Source of the DNA: Silene noctiflora
Taxonomy: Eukaryota > Streptophyta > Magnoliopsida > Caryophyllales > Caryophyllaceae
DNA: 64,000 bases
Assembly (NCBI GenBank): GCA_009801015.1
Contig: VHZZ01000040.1
Coordinates: forward strand, 93,484-157,483
Direction of reading: 5' to 3'
This document shows, in pieces, positions 47,721 to 59,064 of this stretch. Under the pieces are notes generated by a model. That model searched no databases. It was not told the DNA's origin and saw only the letters and a list, made by a program, of their open reading frames with translations. A program made the position numbers and the translations under genes. Each line of letters starts with the position of its first letter. The stretch's first letter is position 1.

Positions 47721-50700
47721 TCAAGCTTCAATGCATCCCATGATTCCTTGCTCAAATTTGTCGAGGGTCGACAATGTATCTGTCAGAGCATCTGCAATCT
47801 TTTCTCTGTTTCACATTTTAAAAACAACTTAGAAACACAAGCATGCAGGAGCCATAAAATTCACGTCGTCTCTACACTAAATCTGAAGTTTGCATTTCTA
47901 CCACTTCTAATGGAAGATATGACTCTAGGTAACAGGTTTATAGACCAACTACTATATAAAGGAAATGGCAAAAGCTAAAATCTAGTGATAAATATCACCG
48001 ACAAGTCGACAACCAATTTTGACAGACACATTGGATTTTACTCTATGGTCGGTAATAATAAAAGAACTGCGTATAAATCTCTTGATTGCTATAAACGGTA
48101 ATCTTGATTGAAAATACTCTAATCTCTAAAACAATTACAATTGATTTGTAAGAAATGATAAATACAAAGAGACAGATATGCGTTTGCTGATGCAGTTTCA
48201 AGGAAAAATTGTTTACACAGCAAGCAAACAATCACACCAAAGGCGAGTTTCTGCATGTTGGCCCTTGGTTTCTACTTTATAGGACTTCTAGTCCACATTA
48301 TACTTTTTTCTGTAATTTAGAAACCATAATATATATAACCTGACTCCTGTGCCACACTAAAGTTAATGGTGCACATCCTTTCTGCAGTACGCTCGTTATT
48401 ATAGTAGTAGTTGATAGATCAATGGCGCTCCCATCCCAACAGACTCTATTATGTATGCGGGAACAGAACAAGGATAAATTGTGTTGGATCAAATATTCAA
48501 ACTATTTGGATGATTATACAAATATAAATATTCAGGACTTAGAAACACTAATCAATAGTTGATCTTGAAAAGTATCTCATACCTATTTGAGACAAGTTGA
48601 ACATCTGCTTCTTTGGCTAAACCATTAAGAAAGGTGAATGATCTGTCAAAAAAAGAGATAAAGATTACAGATTTGAAACATGATCCTTTCATAAACAACA
48701 CAGATGAGGATACTACAAAATTTTTGTACGTTTATAGTATGAAGCTATAGCCTTGAGAGCTCAGAAATATAAACTTTGAACACGTGTAGGTCACTCGTGA
48801 CAACCAAAAACTGTGTACGAGTACTTGGTGTAAACCTATAGGCATCCACGATAGTAGGATTATCTTCCTAACTCCTAACATTGTCACATAATCAATTAAA
48901 AACCCAGTTCTTCAAAAGTATGCCCCCACCAAAGGAAAAATCTCAAACAATTTTTTGAATGGGGGACCCACATCCTCCTAACTTTCTCACTGAGATAATC
49001 AAAGATGCAACTCTTAGTCTCTACATGAAGACCTACCACATAAGGAACGATAATTAGTGGAGACTTTTTTCAAAAAGCTTCTTAATAAAAAATTGAAAAC
49101 CAATATGCTGAAAAACAACCATTGTGGATGCCTAGGAGAAGGACATAATAAAAGAAATAGAAGAAATAGATATTGAAATTGCATAGTATTGGGCCTCGCC
49201 AGGCTGCGGTTTGTCTATAAGGCGCACTTAAGACGCACCTAGGCGTTTTGGGTAGTGCCTCACTAACGCTTGGGCTTGGGTGCGCTTTTCTGAACTAAGG
49301 CTAAGAAAACAAATGTTGGGTTTTCAGAAATGAAAATGCTCTATGGGAAGATATTGTGAAACTCAAAATTGTTGTTCCGTCCCCCAAATCATTCAAATGA
49401 TGCTGTAAACCAATAAAATATTGTTGGACAACCAAGATATATGACTTATCAAAGCATATTTAAAATTATGAAAGTCCAGTTACTTTACAGGTTCACAGCA
49501 ACCATAGCATTACCTTATAAGATCATTTAGCCTGGTTTCAGCTTCCAACTTGGTACGATCATTATCATTGAGTAATGACGAGGCGTTTGACACGACCAAT
49601 TTAAATGTGCAAACCTGTTAGGCACACCAATGAATAGTCCTCTCAAAATTCTGATAAGCTCACTATATAATACGAAGTAATAATGTTCATTGTTCTACAA
49701 AAAAAAAAAGAGTTCATTCTTAGCTTCGAAAAACACAATAGCTTGTAATGTTCACGCCATATCATATCCAAGGCACGCGACTAGCAAAGGCGTACAAAGT
49801 ACAAACGGAAAAACATTAGATTTGTTTTCTTAAAGGTCAACTACAAAGGTGACTCCTAAATTTTGAGTATAGAAATGCAACCTCCAACCAATTAGGAGGT
49901 CCAACTGGGATACTATCATAGACTAGAGTGCTGAATGCTAGCCCCCATTCCATGGCATCAACTAAAACCATGAAATAAATAGAAAATTGTGACCACCGTA
50001 ACGCTCATAAAGATAAATAAAAACAAGAGGAAGTTTAACGAAAGCGGGGTTATATGTCTCTTTTATATATCGGGAAGTCTGGAAAAAATTGTGAGATTCC
50101 TTGTCAAGGGTCGGCCATGTGTAAATTCTGGATCTAAGTTTCACAAGGATTAGGATGAGAATGAGAATATCATATCCATCCAGCCCCGCGTTTCAACACG
50201 CTCCCCTCACTATTTACGATTTCCATGACAAGAATCGCCAATTAACAATCGCATATGCATGTTTTAATAATAGACAATGATGATAAAGATAACTAAGGAC
50301 AACAACCACAACACTACCCAAGTGCCTTAAGGGCTCCCCACAAATTGCAGGTAAGAGGGGTTGGATGTACGCAACCTTACCTTGTGATAGCAACACAAAT
50401 AGATTGTTTCCTAATGATCTACAATGAAAATTGCGTCAAAGACAGCATACAACAATAATAAATTACAAAATTGGAAATCAAACCTCCACACCGGTTCTAG
50501 CTTGAAATGCAACCAAGGAATTCCTATCCTCCGCAACACAATCCCTTGCAGCAGAATTTAACATCCCCCTGATTTCTTCCATATCCTTTTGCTCAAAGCT
50601 TGAATCTTTCGACACTATTCAACAAAAACAAAATAACCGGGAAAAATATATGATCAAACAAAGCAGTGTATCCTTTTGTGTTTCCAAATCCTAAATTTTA

Positions 50701-51699
50701 CCCTTTATGTTTTTTTCTAATTATGTTTAAGCATTTTCAAATGATTACTCATTCTTAATTTGTGGATCCATCAACCTAATCACTGGTTCCTCTTCCAGTA
50801 AACATTTTCTCATGAAAAAACTTAACCATCAAAACCTGAATTATGCTACTTACTCATCAATAACATCTTTTCATGACAAGACTTAAACCGTTTAAAATCC
50901 GAATTAGATAAACTTCTAAACTATTCATTGTTTCATACTCAAATTAGCAGCTACCTTAGATAAACCGTTTAAAATCCCAGTAACTATCAATCACAAAACA
51001 TGTACGACAACAACAAGAGAGCCTTAGTCGAAACATGATTTGGGGTCGACTAACATGAATCATCATACAAATCGGTTTAGGCTTAAATCCAGCAATTCAG
51101 TCAAATCTAATTAAACAAAGGGTAAGAAAATAAAATAAAGACGAACGAAACAAGTACGTTGTAAAAATCAATCACAAAACATCAAGAACAACAAAATAAA
51201 CACAGAAATCAAATCAAATCAAATCAAATCAAATTACATACAAAGCAACTGTTGCGCGTAGCTAAGGATTTCTCTAGAAGCAACAATTGGAGCTAAAAGA
51301 TACTTAACAGACTTCTTCTTCTGCTCCTTCAACCAATCTTTAGGTCCTGCTGAAAAATAAACACACAATTTCCACAAAAAACAAAACAAAATCAATTACG
51401 GTTAGGGTTAGGGTTTCGTATGATTCACATTACGAAATTGAAAGTAATAAGGAAGGAATCAATCACATACAAATGCGGAAATCGAAATCGAAAGCAAACG
51501 CGGGAGATGCGGCGGTCGTAATAAGAGGACATAGCGCGGCGATTCGCCTAGAAATTGCTGGAGATTTCGGCGGCGACGGCGGAGTTGCGGTGGTGGTGCT
51601 GGTGGCGGCGGTGGCGGCGGTGGCGGAGGGGGGTTTTGGCGGGAAAAGAGGAAGAGGGGAAATGGGTGTGGGAGATAAGGAAAGGGTAATTCTTGTCAT
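47721..51699 (-). CDS. Probable thylakoid-lumen protein, function unknown (At5g42765-like)
   Basis: Six exons on the minus strand: 51471-51699, 51242-51349, 50484-50614, 49514-49614, 48583-48642, 47721-47805; 237 residues. The first 50 residues are rich in S, T, P and A (plastid transit peptide). SRRIAALCPLITTAASPAFA follows: a twin-arginine, a hydrophobic run and an AFA cleavage site near residue 69, pointing to Tat-type export into the thylakoid lumen. The mature part starts FDFDFRISGPKDWLKEQKKK and is mostly helical (YLLAPIVASREILSYAQQLL, ending DKFEQGIMGCIEA). I recall a similar protein at Arabidopsis At5g42765, next to the LCM methyltransferase gene, as here. Exon 2's acceptor is CAGCAG; only the first CAG keeps the frame open. 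Confidence 0.87.
50288..50450 (-). mobile_element. SINE-like retroposon, intron 3 of the thylakoid-protein gene
   Basis: On the minus strand: TTTGACGCAATTTTCATTG, TTTGTGTTGCTATCACAAGG, GTTGCGTACATCCAACCCC, GCACTTGGGTAGTGTTG, then a GTTGTTG tail. The most complete member of the 18298-18460 family. Confidence 0.65.
51004..51075 (-). mobile_element. 3' part of a plant SINE with TTGTTGT tail
   Basis: Minus-strand sequence GATTCATGTTAGTCGACCCC, AAATCATG, GACTAAGGCTCTC then TTGTTGTTGT. The same module occurs at 56535-56590 and, amplified, in DRP1C intron 1. Confidence 0.6.
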
Positions 51700-51967
51700 T
51701 TTTCCTTTGCTATTAGAGTCGGTTACTCGTCAGTCGTCACTAATAATTAACAACCTTAACGTCTCCGTTCATACAAATATCGACATCGGGTTTTAGCACC
51801 CGTGCAATGCACGGAATAGTCTTAATGTTTATTATTAATTTTACTTTTTTATTCATGTTAATTTAAAGTGGGGATGCTGCAATAAATCAAGGTCATTGGA
51901 AAAACTTGACGGTAAAAATGCAAAATGTACGAAGTATTCANTACTAATGATGAAATCATGTGATATA
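51700..51967. other. Upstream region of the thylakoid-protein gene
   Basis: Should hold the minus-strand promoter of the thylakoid-protein gene. One undetermined base at 51941. No specific element assigned. Confidence 0.4.
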
Positions 51968-52427
51968 TGTAGACCTGGCAAACAGACCATGTCGTGTCGA
52001 GTTTGTGTTCGTGTCACATATAAACGGGTCGCAAACCCTCCAACCCAAACCCGACCCAATTAAATTTCGTGTCGTGTTCGTGTCGACCCACTTAGATAAA
52101 TGGGTCATAAAGCCTCAACCCTAACCCGTTAATNTCGTGTCGGGTTCGTGTCGTGTTTTCGTGTGACGTCCATTTTTGAAAAGTTTAAGTATGTTTATGT
52201 AAAGGAAGATCAAGAAAAGGTAGAATTAATTTAGTAAACGGGTCATTCGTGTCGGGTTCGTATTTAGAACGCTCAACCCAAATCCGACCCAATTAAATTT
52301 CGTGTTGTGTTCGTGTCGACCCACTTACATAAATGGGTCGTTAAGTCTCAACCCAAACCCGTTAATTTCGTGTCGGGTTCGTGTCGTGTTTTCGTGTCGT
52401 GTCACTATTTGCCAGCTCTAGATATAT
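51968..52427. repeat. Palindromic element of GTGTCGTGTTCG/GACCCAATT units
   Basis: Left edge TAGACCTGGCAAACAG and right edge CTATTTGCCAGCTCTAG are inverse. Inside, AACCCGACCCAATTAAATTT, CGTGTCGTGTTCGTGTCGACC and ATAAATGGGTCGTTAAG occur twice in tandem. Same class as the blocks at 1.7, 23.3, 43.3 and 44.1 kb. Confidence 0.7.
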
Positions 52428-53480
52428 GTATGTTATATGTGAGAAAAAATTTGACATTCCGAATAAAAAATATACATAATCATCTTAATATTGTTTAAAA
52501 CAATTCCAATTAAAATGTGACTCATACATAGAAAAATTATTCCTTAAGAAATTATCCGTAAATAAAATCAAAATCAAAGGAAATAATTTGAAANNNNNNN
52601 NNNNNNNNNNNNNNNNNNNNNNNTATGAAAATGCCAAGTGGAATTAAATTGAATGCTAATGTCATGGTGGAATTAAATTAAATGTTTTAGTCTAACCTTT
52701 TAATTATATAGTATAGATATGAATTTTATTAATGAGTTGTTCTCAGTAATTTTGGAACAAAAATAAAATTGAAAACAATAATGTATAAAAGTTTTAAATA
52801 CTCCGTATAAAATACGGAATATTTATTAATAGATATAAATTAGTTTAGACCTGGTGTAATAAATGCACGACATTTAGAATTTTCCTTTTTAATAATTTAC
52901 TTATATAATAGTGGTATATTTCATTAATTGTTCATATTTTTCGTCATTGTACTTTGAGAATTAGAATTGGAAATTAATCAATATGCTAAAATGTATTTTA
53001 CAGAAAATATTTTTACACCACAAAGCTAATGTTTTCACTTTACAAATTCTCTCAATTTTTATGTTTTTGACACGAAAGTTTTAATAGCGATTTACAGTTT
53101 TGTTTTATAGTTTATTAATCAATGTGCTAAAATGTATATTTTATTAATTGTTTATGTTTTCACTTTACAAATTCTCTCAATTTTTATGTTCTTAGTAATG
53201 TTTTCACTTTACAAATTCTCTCAATTAATTTTATTTATATTTTAATTAAACATATTATAGTTTAATTTTTTTTTAAAATAATATAATTTGATGAAGTTTT
53301 TAATTTTAAATAAAAAAATAATAATTTAACAAAATAAATCATAAGTATTAGTTTCCTTATTTAATAAATGTACTTAATTGTAATTAATTTTCTTATTTTA
53401 AAAAATTTTTTTTGAGGGAAAAGTTGTAACCAAGATATTTTGCCAAATGTTACCATTGACAAAAGCACAAGATACTTTTT
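52428..53480. other. AT-rich spacer with a sequencing gap
   Basis: A run of undetermined bases at 52595-52623. CACTTTACAAATTCTCTCAA recurs three times between 53036 and 53225. No gene seen. Confidence 0.5.
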
Positions 53481-53486
53481 TGTCTA

Positions 53487-53671
53487 AAAATATCTAAACA
53501 GCAGCCTGGCCCACCAAAAAAATAAGATTATATCTAAACAACAAAAACATTGACACGTGTAAAAAGCGTTGCCAACTGTAACATTTCCTGGGTCCCACTA
53601 CCGCCCTTCCTCTTTCTTCTCTTCATCATCTTTTCTCTCTCCATTAAAATATCTTCTCCATTAAAATATCT
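53487..53671 (+). promoter_or_regulatory. Three evening elements and a G-box upstream of COR27
   Basis: AAAATATCT, the clock evening element, occurs at 53487-53495, 53646-53654 and 53663-53671. A G-box in ABRE context (ACACGTGT, core CACGTG 53554-53559) lies between them. Evening elements are bound by CCA1/LHY-type MYB factors, and Arabidopsis COR27/COR28 are repressed by CCA1 and induced by cold through such sites. The last two copies lie 122-147 bases before the start codon and may be in the leader. Confidence 0.8.
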
Positions 53672-53792
53672 TCAATTCTTCATCATCCCTAAATAATTAA
53701 TTTAAAAAAAAAAAAATCTTAATTTTTTTAAGGATTATCTTTAATTTCTAAATTCTGGGTTTTTCTGGGTTTTTTTTGTTGAATAATTTGTG

Positions 53793-56700
53793 ATGAGTTC
53801 GCAAACTTCTGTTGTTAGAGGGAGAGATCTTGTTGGTGTTGATGTGCAAGATGAGGTTTCTAATTTGGTATTATAATTTTATTTGAATTTTCATGAATTT
53901 GATATTTATTTAAATTTATTTGGGAATTTTAGATGTAGAATTGATATGTTTGTGGAAATTAGTTGATGAATTTTGATTTATTTTTATGTGTAATTTTAGT
54001 TTAGTTTAGTTTGTAGATGGGTAGATCTATGGTAAGATAAATTATTGTAAAACCGTATTCTCTCCGTCCCAATTATTTGTTTAACCTTGATTAAATATTT
54101 GTCGCCAGAATATAAAAGCTAAACAAATGACTGATACAGAAAGAATAGTTATTTACCATACTAGATTACTAGGCAGACAAAAAAAGTTGGTAACTATACT
54201 TTTACCAGGTTTAAATTAGCATGCGGATTTACAATAAAGTTTATGTAAAACCGTCTTACACAAATTATTTATTTTACGAGTAATTATCTTTGTGTTTAAC
54301 TGAATGAATGGTGATTTTTGCATGGATAAATTGCTATAATATTCCTAGTAATTTTGTAGCTTTTGTGTGTATTTTTAGTAAAAATAGAAATATGAATTAA
54401 ATTAGGAATTTGTGAAAATTCTAGGATTTGAACTTGGGGATTCGAACTAGAGACATAGGTGATGCTCGAGGTCCAATCAATGATCTTATACCGTAATTGA
54501 ACAAAGTGCACATTTAGGTTGTGTTTGTTTGGGTGTAATCACCAATATAGTGTGAAGAGAATGAAGATCCAATGTAATAGAAGTGACCAGTAGCGGAACT
54601 AGGATTCAAACTGAAGGCGCTAAAACATAGATTAAATTTTTTTAGGGGGCGAAATAGTTATTGAATAAGGAACTTGAGAAAAGATCGAAAATTTTGAACA
54701 AAATAATACGGAGTAGTTCATTTCTTTTCTTTGTTAAAGTGGAAATTGAAGGGAAATAGTGAAAGTGTAATGGTAATTGTTCAACTTCATATGTCGACGT
54801 ATCCGATCCTTGTTAAGACTTGAGATGCATTACATTACAATGTGTATGGTGTTAGGTTGTACTCTGTCCCTAAATTTCCCTTCATATGTAATAAGTACAC
54901 TTTCATCATGCAACCGTGTCTCACCGAAGACTTGCTAGTTGCTATGGACATAGAGCAAGTTAGGTTATGTACTATAGTGTTTTTCTCGAAAAAGAAGTGT
55001 TTCTTTAGGTTGAGGCATAAGCATGTGCTTTACATTTTCGAGTTCCTTAGGAATTTTCAGGACTCCGTATTTTAACTGGCTGTCAGATCCATCTGCCTGT
55101 AAGCGCACTGGCCCGCTGTTCCAAAATTATCCCCAAGTAGGCACACACACTGATCGCCATGATATTAGCGCCTTTTGTGACGTCATGGATCCATACAACG
55201 AGTATTAGTTTTAAATCCAACTTTCGGATGGTTAGGTTTAGGACGCAGTGTGGGGTTATTACTCTTCCCTTGTCTGTGACAGTGACGATCTTTAAGGCAT
55301 GAATTGTACTTTCCACTCACCTGTTTGAATGTCTTGTAGGACTCGTTTACACATGAATCTACACCCTCCGAGTGGACTGATGAGAAGCATAGCTTGTATC
55401 TCAAGTCGATGGAAGCGTCATTTGTTCAACAATTATACAGTTCTATGGAATCAACCCGTTTGCACTCAAATAGGAAGCACAATTCACATGTGAGATCACG
55501 CAACCAAACTGAATCAAACTCCACAGGCCAGGTACGCACTGTTAAAATTTAATTTTAGCAATATGGCATTGTATAGTGTACCCTGATTCGACATTTATGC
55601 ATGTTATGACATTATAGTCCAAGCACAGCATATACTTACTATCTACTCGAGTGGTCGAGCGTCATTTGTCAGATTTATTTAGTGAATCGAATTTAAATAG
55701 GTGACTAGTAAGTGCATTACTGTCTTAAAAACACTTTTAGAAAAGTTAAAATTGTATCTGCTGTTACATGGTACACAGGCATCGAACCCAGGCTACTTGT
55801 TCAGTATGCAATTCAACATGTTCCATACGGAAAAAACCTTTCGTTCATTACCTCTTATGAGAAATCCATTTCATCAAACCATCAAACTGTAAGGAGAATG
55901 TCATACCATGGTATTTAAGGTAAAAGGGTAAGCTTTTAAAATAAAAGTTCCGAGGTTCGAATTTTATAGTAACATTGCGCTCCCACACCTCTGAACTTGA
56001 GACCTTTTATTTTGTTATTTTTTCCCTTTAGCTGCAACTTAATAGCCCTGGCCTCAGACAACGAATTTTATAAAACTTTTATGCTTCTTATGTTCTGTTA
56101 AGTTTTGCTTTGTGATGGTTATAACTTACAAGTCATATCAACGAGTTTTTCATTATCATCTTAGTATAAGGTCCATCAAAATGGTTGCTGGCAGAGAATT
56201 CAAGTTGGAAGAGTTGAACCACGTCCACGACAAATTGAAGAACGTCAGTTCCTTTTGCAAAACCCGTGGATTCAGCATTTTAGAACCAAAGGCCGAGAAA
56301 ACAGAACTGTCCAGGAAAATGCTCCATTTGAAGGTCAGCCAATGGGAGGCAATGGAAGAACGATGTACACGTGTGGATTTGGGAACATCAAAGAGCACAC
56401 TTCCAACACTCAAGCTTATCATGATTCAAACAATAGTAGAGGTAACTTGATTAGGATTCCTCGAGGGATCCTATTTTCTATTTCCCTTTTCTTCTTGTAC
56501 TTTTTTTTCGGGTGTGCAATCGCTCGGTGACAGTTTTAAAGGATGATTCATGTTGGCCGACGGGATTAAGGCTCTGATGATGTTATGTGAAAACTGAAAA
56601 CCAAGGCCGTTCCTTTTCTCTAATCTAAATTGTTGTGTATCTGCAGAAACAAGAACATGCTCATCAACCCATTGCTAGGCAATTTCGTTTAAAATAAAAT

Positions 56701-56856
56701 ACGAGTATATTTTTGAATGCAATTAGAATACTTTTGAAACTATGCAAGTAATTCTTCGATTTAATTTCCAATGTTTTTCATTTTGCAGAATTCTCAGATC
56801 AGAATTTTGACGATAAAGACAGTGGAGGTGGAGGTGGAGGCGCACAGGTGGGATGA
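53793..56856 (+). CDS. COR27: COR27/COR28-like cold- and clock-regulated protein
   Basis: Four exons: 53793-53867, 55340-55531, 56165-56441, 56789-56856; 203 residues. Family marks: EWTDEKHSLYLKSMEASFV (36-54), then after a Ser/Asn-rich linker YKVHQNGCWQRIQV (90-103), NPWIQHFR (122-129) and EFSDQNFDDKD near the C-terminus. In Arabidopsis, COR27 and COR28 are cold- and blue-light-induced nuclear proteins that repress clock genes (PRR5, TOC1), inhibit or stabilise partners in photomorphogenesis (COP1, HY5) and lower freezing tolerance. Exon 4 runs into a GGT-GGA repeat (six glycines), then AQVG and TGA at 56854-56856. One frame over, the reading stays open after the repeat (RWDELVKRRKLSSRSTKEK, stop 56903-56905), so the natural C-terminus may be longer. 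Arabidopsis COR27 is about 246 residues. Confidence 0.88.
54058..54145. mobile_element. Short Stowaway-type MITE in COR27 intron 1
   Basis: TTCTCTCCGTCCCAATTATT at left, an imperfect inverse (ACTGATACAGAAAGAA) at right, TA on both sides. 88 bp, decayed. Confidence 0.6.
56535..56590 (+). mobile_element. SINE 3' fragment in COR27 intron 3
   Basis: GATGATTCATGTTGGCCGACG then GGGATTAAGGCTCTGATG, the same module as 51004-51075 (inverted) and DRP1C intron 1. Confidence 0.5.
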
Positions 56857-56905
56857 ACTTGTTAAGAGACGTAAGCTGTCCAGCCGCAGCACTAAAGAAA
56901 AATGA

Positions 56906-57395
56906 AGGCGCAAAGTGAACTTCAGAACAACTGCAAATCAATTCTTAACAATCTTTACCACGGTATTCGACATTAGGCTACTTCCACTAGGAAATCTCTT
57001 TACAAAGGTCTTTTTCAACCGGATTTTCCAAATCGGAGAACGGAGATCGATGGGATAACAAGCAAGTGAATAGTGTAATTGGGTTTGATTAGTTTTTGGC
57101 TATATAATGAATATGATTCATTCTGTAATATTCTGAAGATTGGTAAAGCCGCGAAACGGGACTAGAAAATGGTACAGCATATAGAGTATGCCAGTCAAAG
57201 AGGCATCAAGTTCTGGGAGATGATTTGTAAACATTATTCGACCCGAATTACATCGGATTCGATTCGTAATTCTCAAGCTTTTCATTTCTTTTCTTTCTCC
57301 TCCTCCTCCTTACCAGTCCTCGAACCTTTGACCCAAGGCTAATAGTCGTAAGACTTGACGACGTATATACCTGTTTTTATGATAGTTAATAGAGT
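56906..57395. other. 3' region of COR27
   Basis: The early part should be COR27 3' untranslated sequence. 57296-57312 is a short CTCCTCCTCC run. No other gene seen. Confidence 0.5.
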
Positions 57396-58170
57396 AACTT
57401 GTCGATGACCGATAATGTAAATGTTATGTGGTCATCATGCAGATTATTCGTAGTTATACGGGTACCCGGGTTTAGGCTATGTTTAGTAAACGACATATTT
57501 GGCAAAAATAGTAAATTCCGGCCAAAATAGTTAATTGACCACCATTCAATCTACCAATATTATCTATTAATCACCAAAAGTCTTTTCTTAATTCTGCTAA
57601 TTTAATTTGATACTTAAACTTGTTATTCAAATCTATTAACTGTATTTTGCTTCTCTCTTTTGCAAATATGACTTACTTGTCAATGACATATAATTTGAAT
57701 GTTATGTGGTCATCATGCAGATTATTCGTATAAATACGGGTACTCGGGTTTAGGCTCTGTTTAGTAAACGACATATTTGGCAAAAATAGTAAATTCCGGC
57801 CAAAATAGTTAATTGACCAATCAATCTACCAATATTATCTATTAATCACCAAAAGTCTTTTCTTAATTTTGCTAATTTAATTTGATACTTAAACTTGTTA
57901 TTCAAATCTATTAACTGTATTTTGCTTCTCTCTTTTGCAAATATGACTTACTTGTCAATGACATATAATTTGAATGTTATGTGATCATCACATGCAGATT
58001 ATTTGTAGTCATACGGGTATACGGGTTTAGACCCTATTTGGTAAACGACATATTAGACAAAAATAGTAAGTTACGACCAAAATAGCTAATTGACCAATCA
58101 ATCTACCATTGTTATTGGTTAATTGCCAAATATTCAGCTTCTGTCGTTTGCCAAATAGGGTGTTAAAACT
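57396..58170 (+). repeat. Tandem array of about 275-bp units with a transposon-like end
   Basis: Units begin near 57396, 57670 and 57946 with ACTTGTCAATGACATATAA (variants), then GTGGTCATCATGCAGATTAT and GTTTAGTAAACGACATAT. Units 1 and 2 are nearly identical. Unit 3 differs and closes with an inverse of that last motif (CTGTCGTTTGCCAAATAGGG), making a 140-bp hairpin at about 58029-58170 that resembles a hAT-type MITE. Confidence 0.75.
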
Positions 58171-58468
58171 ATTTCGATTTAAATCCAATTAAAAGGATGA
58201 GACAAGGCAAATGTGTTTCAAATTGAATTAGAAAACAAGTCACAACTAAACTCACAAGGAAGGTGATACCTAATTTCAATAATTGACTATTGTATTACCC
58301 AAAGTAATTAAGGTGTTCATCTCATATTAGTGGACACCTAAGGCTTAAGTGTGTATCATAAATTCATACCATATCATTGTCCATTTTTGTTGGAAAAAAG
58401 ATACCCAAAGGAAAAAGCATCATTGATCAACATGACATGCTCTTTTTTTTTTTTTTTTCCGAGAAAAA

Positions 58469-58826
58469 GGAACATATATCGGATGTATTACCTCATAATT
58501 TATTTGTTTCTGAGAATATGAGTATTTTTTCTGAGTTTTTTACCTTAAACTTCATTGTTTTTGAGCATATGTATATTTTTTCGGAGTTTACTAAATTTTA
58601 TAAGTTTTATTTTAATTTTTTTCCGTCAAAACTCAAATTTTAGTAAGCTTATATGTAATGATTTTGAGTTTTATTGTAATTTTTTGAGCTTAAGGTGTAA
58701 ATGAATGAACTCATAAACTTTAAGGTAAAACTCAAAAATTTTAAAACAAAACTCAAAAACTTTATTATAATGCTCATAAACTATAAAATTGGTGGTAGTA
58801 CATCAGATGTATAATCTACTTACTGC
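58469..58826 (+). mobile_element. AT-rich MITE with CGGATGTA ends, copy 2
   Basis: Left ATATCGGATGTATTACCTC, right GGTGGTAGTACATCAGATGT, inverted. Interior TTTGAG/CTCAAA mirror motifs. A long T run precedes it. Confidence 0.7.
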
Positions 58827-58965
58827 TTTTTTTGGCTACCTCTAGCTCATGAATTAAGTTTATCAAAATTAATTTTCATAATCAATAAAATGAATTATCA
58901 TATATATGAAAAAAAATTGTCATGTTTATCCAAATGAATTGCTATGTTTTTTTTAATATAGTATA

Positions 58966-59064
58966 CTTCATCTGTTTCAATCAATTCTATAAATTTTATT
59001 GAAATATAACTCACATATGTTTCCTGATTTTACAAATGTATTAAAATGATTGAAATGGAGGAAG
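58966..59064. mobile_element. Short Stowaway-type MITE
   Basis: CTTCATCTGTTTCAATCAATTC at left reduced to a clear inverse (GATTGAAATGGAGGAAG) at right; TA flanks. 99 bp. Confidence 0.7.

Noticed and set aside
49190-49300. GGCGCACTTAAG/GCACCTAGGCG stretch as a regulatory island
   Set aside because: Looks like a fragment of a known type of plant low-complexity repeat within intron 4 of the thylakoid-protein gene; no firm borders.
51473-51796. 107-codon plus-strand frame
   Set aside because: Shadow of exon 1 of the minus-strand thylakoid-protein gene, driven by GGCGGC content.
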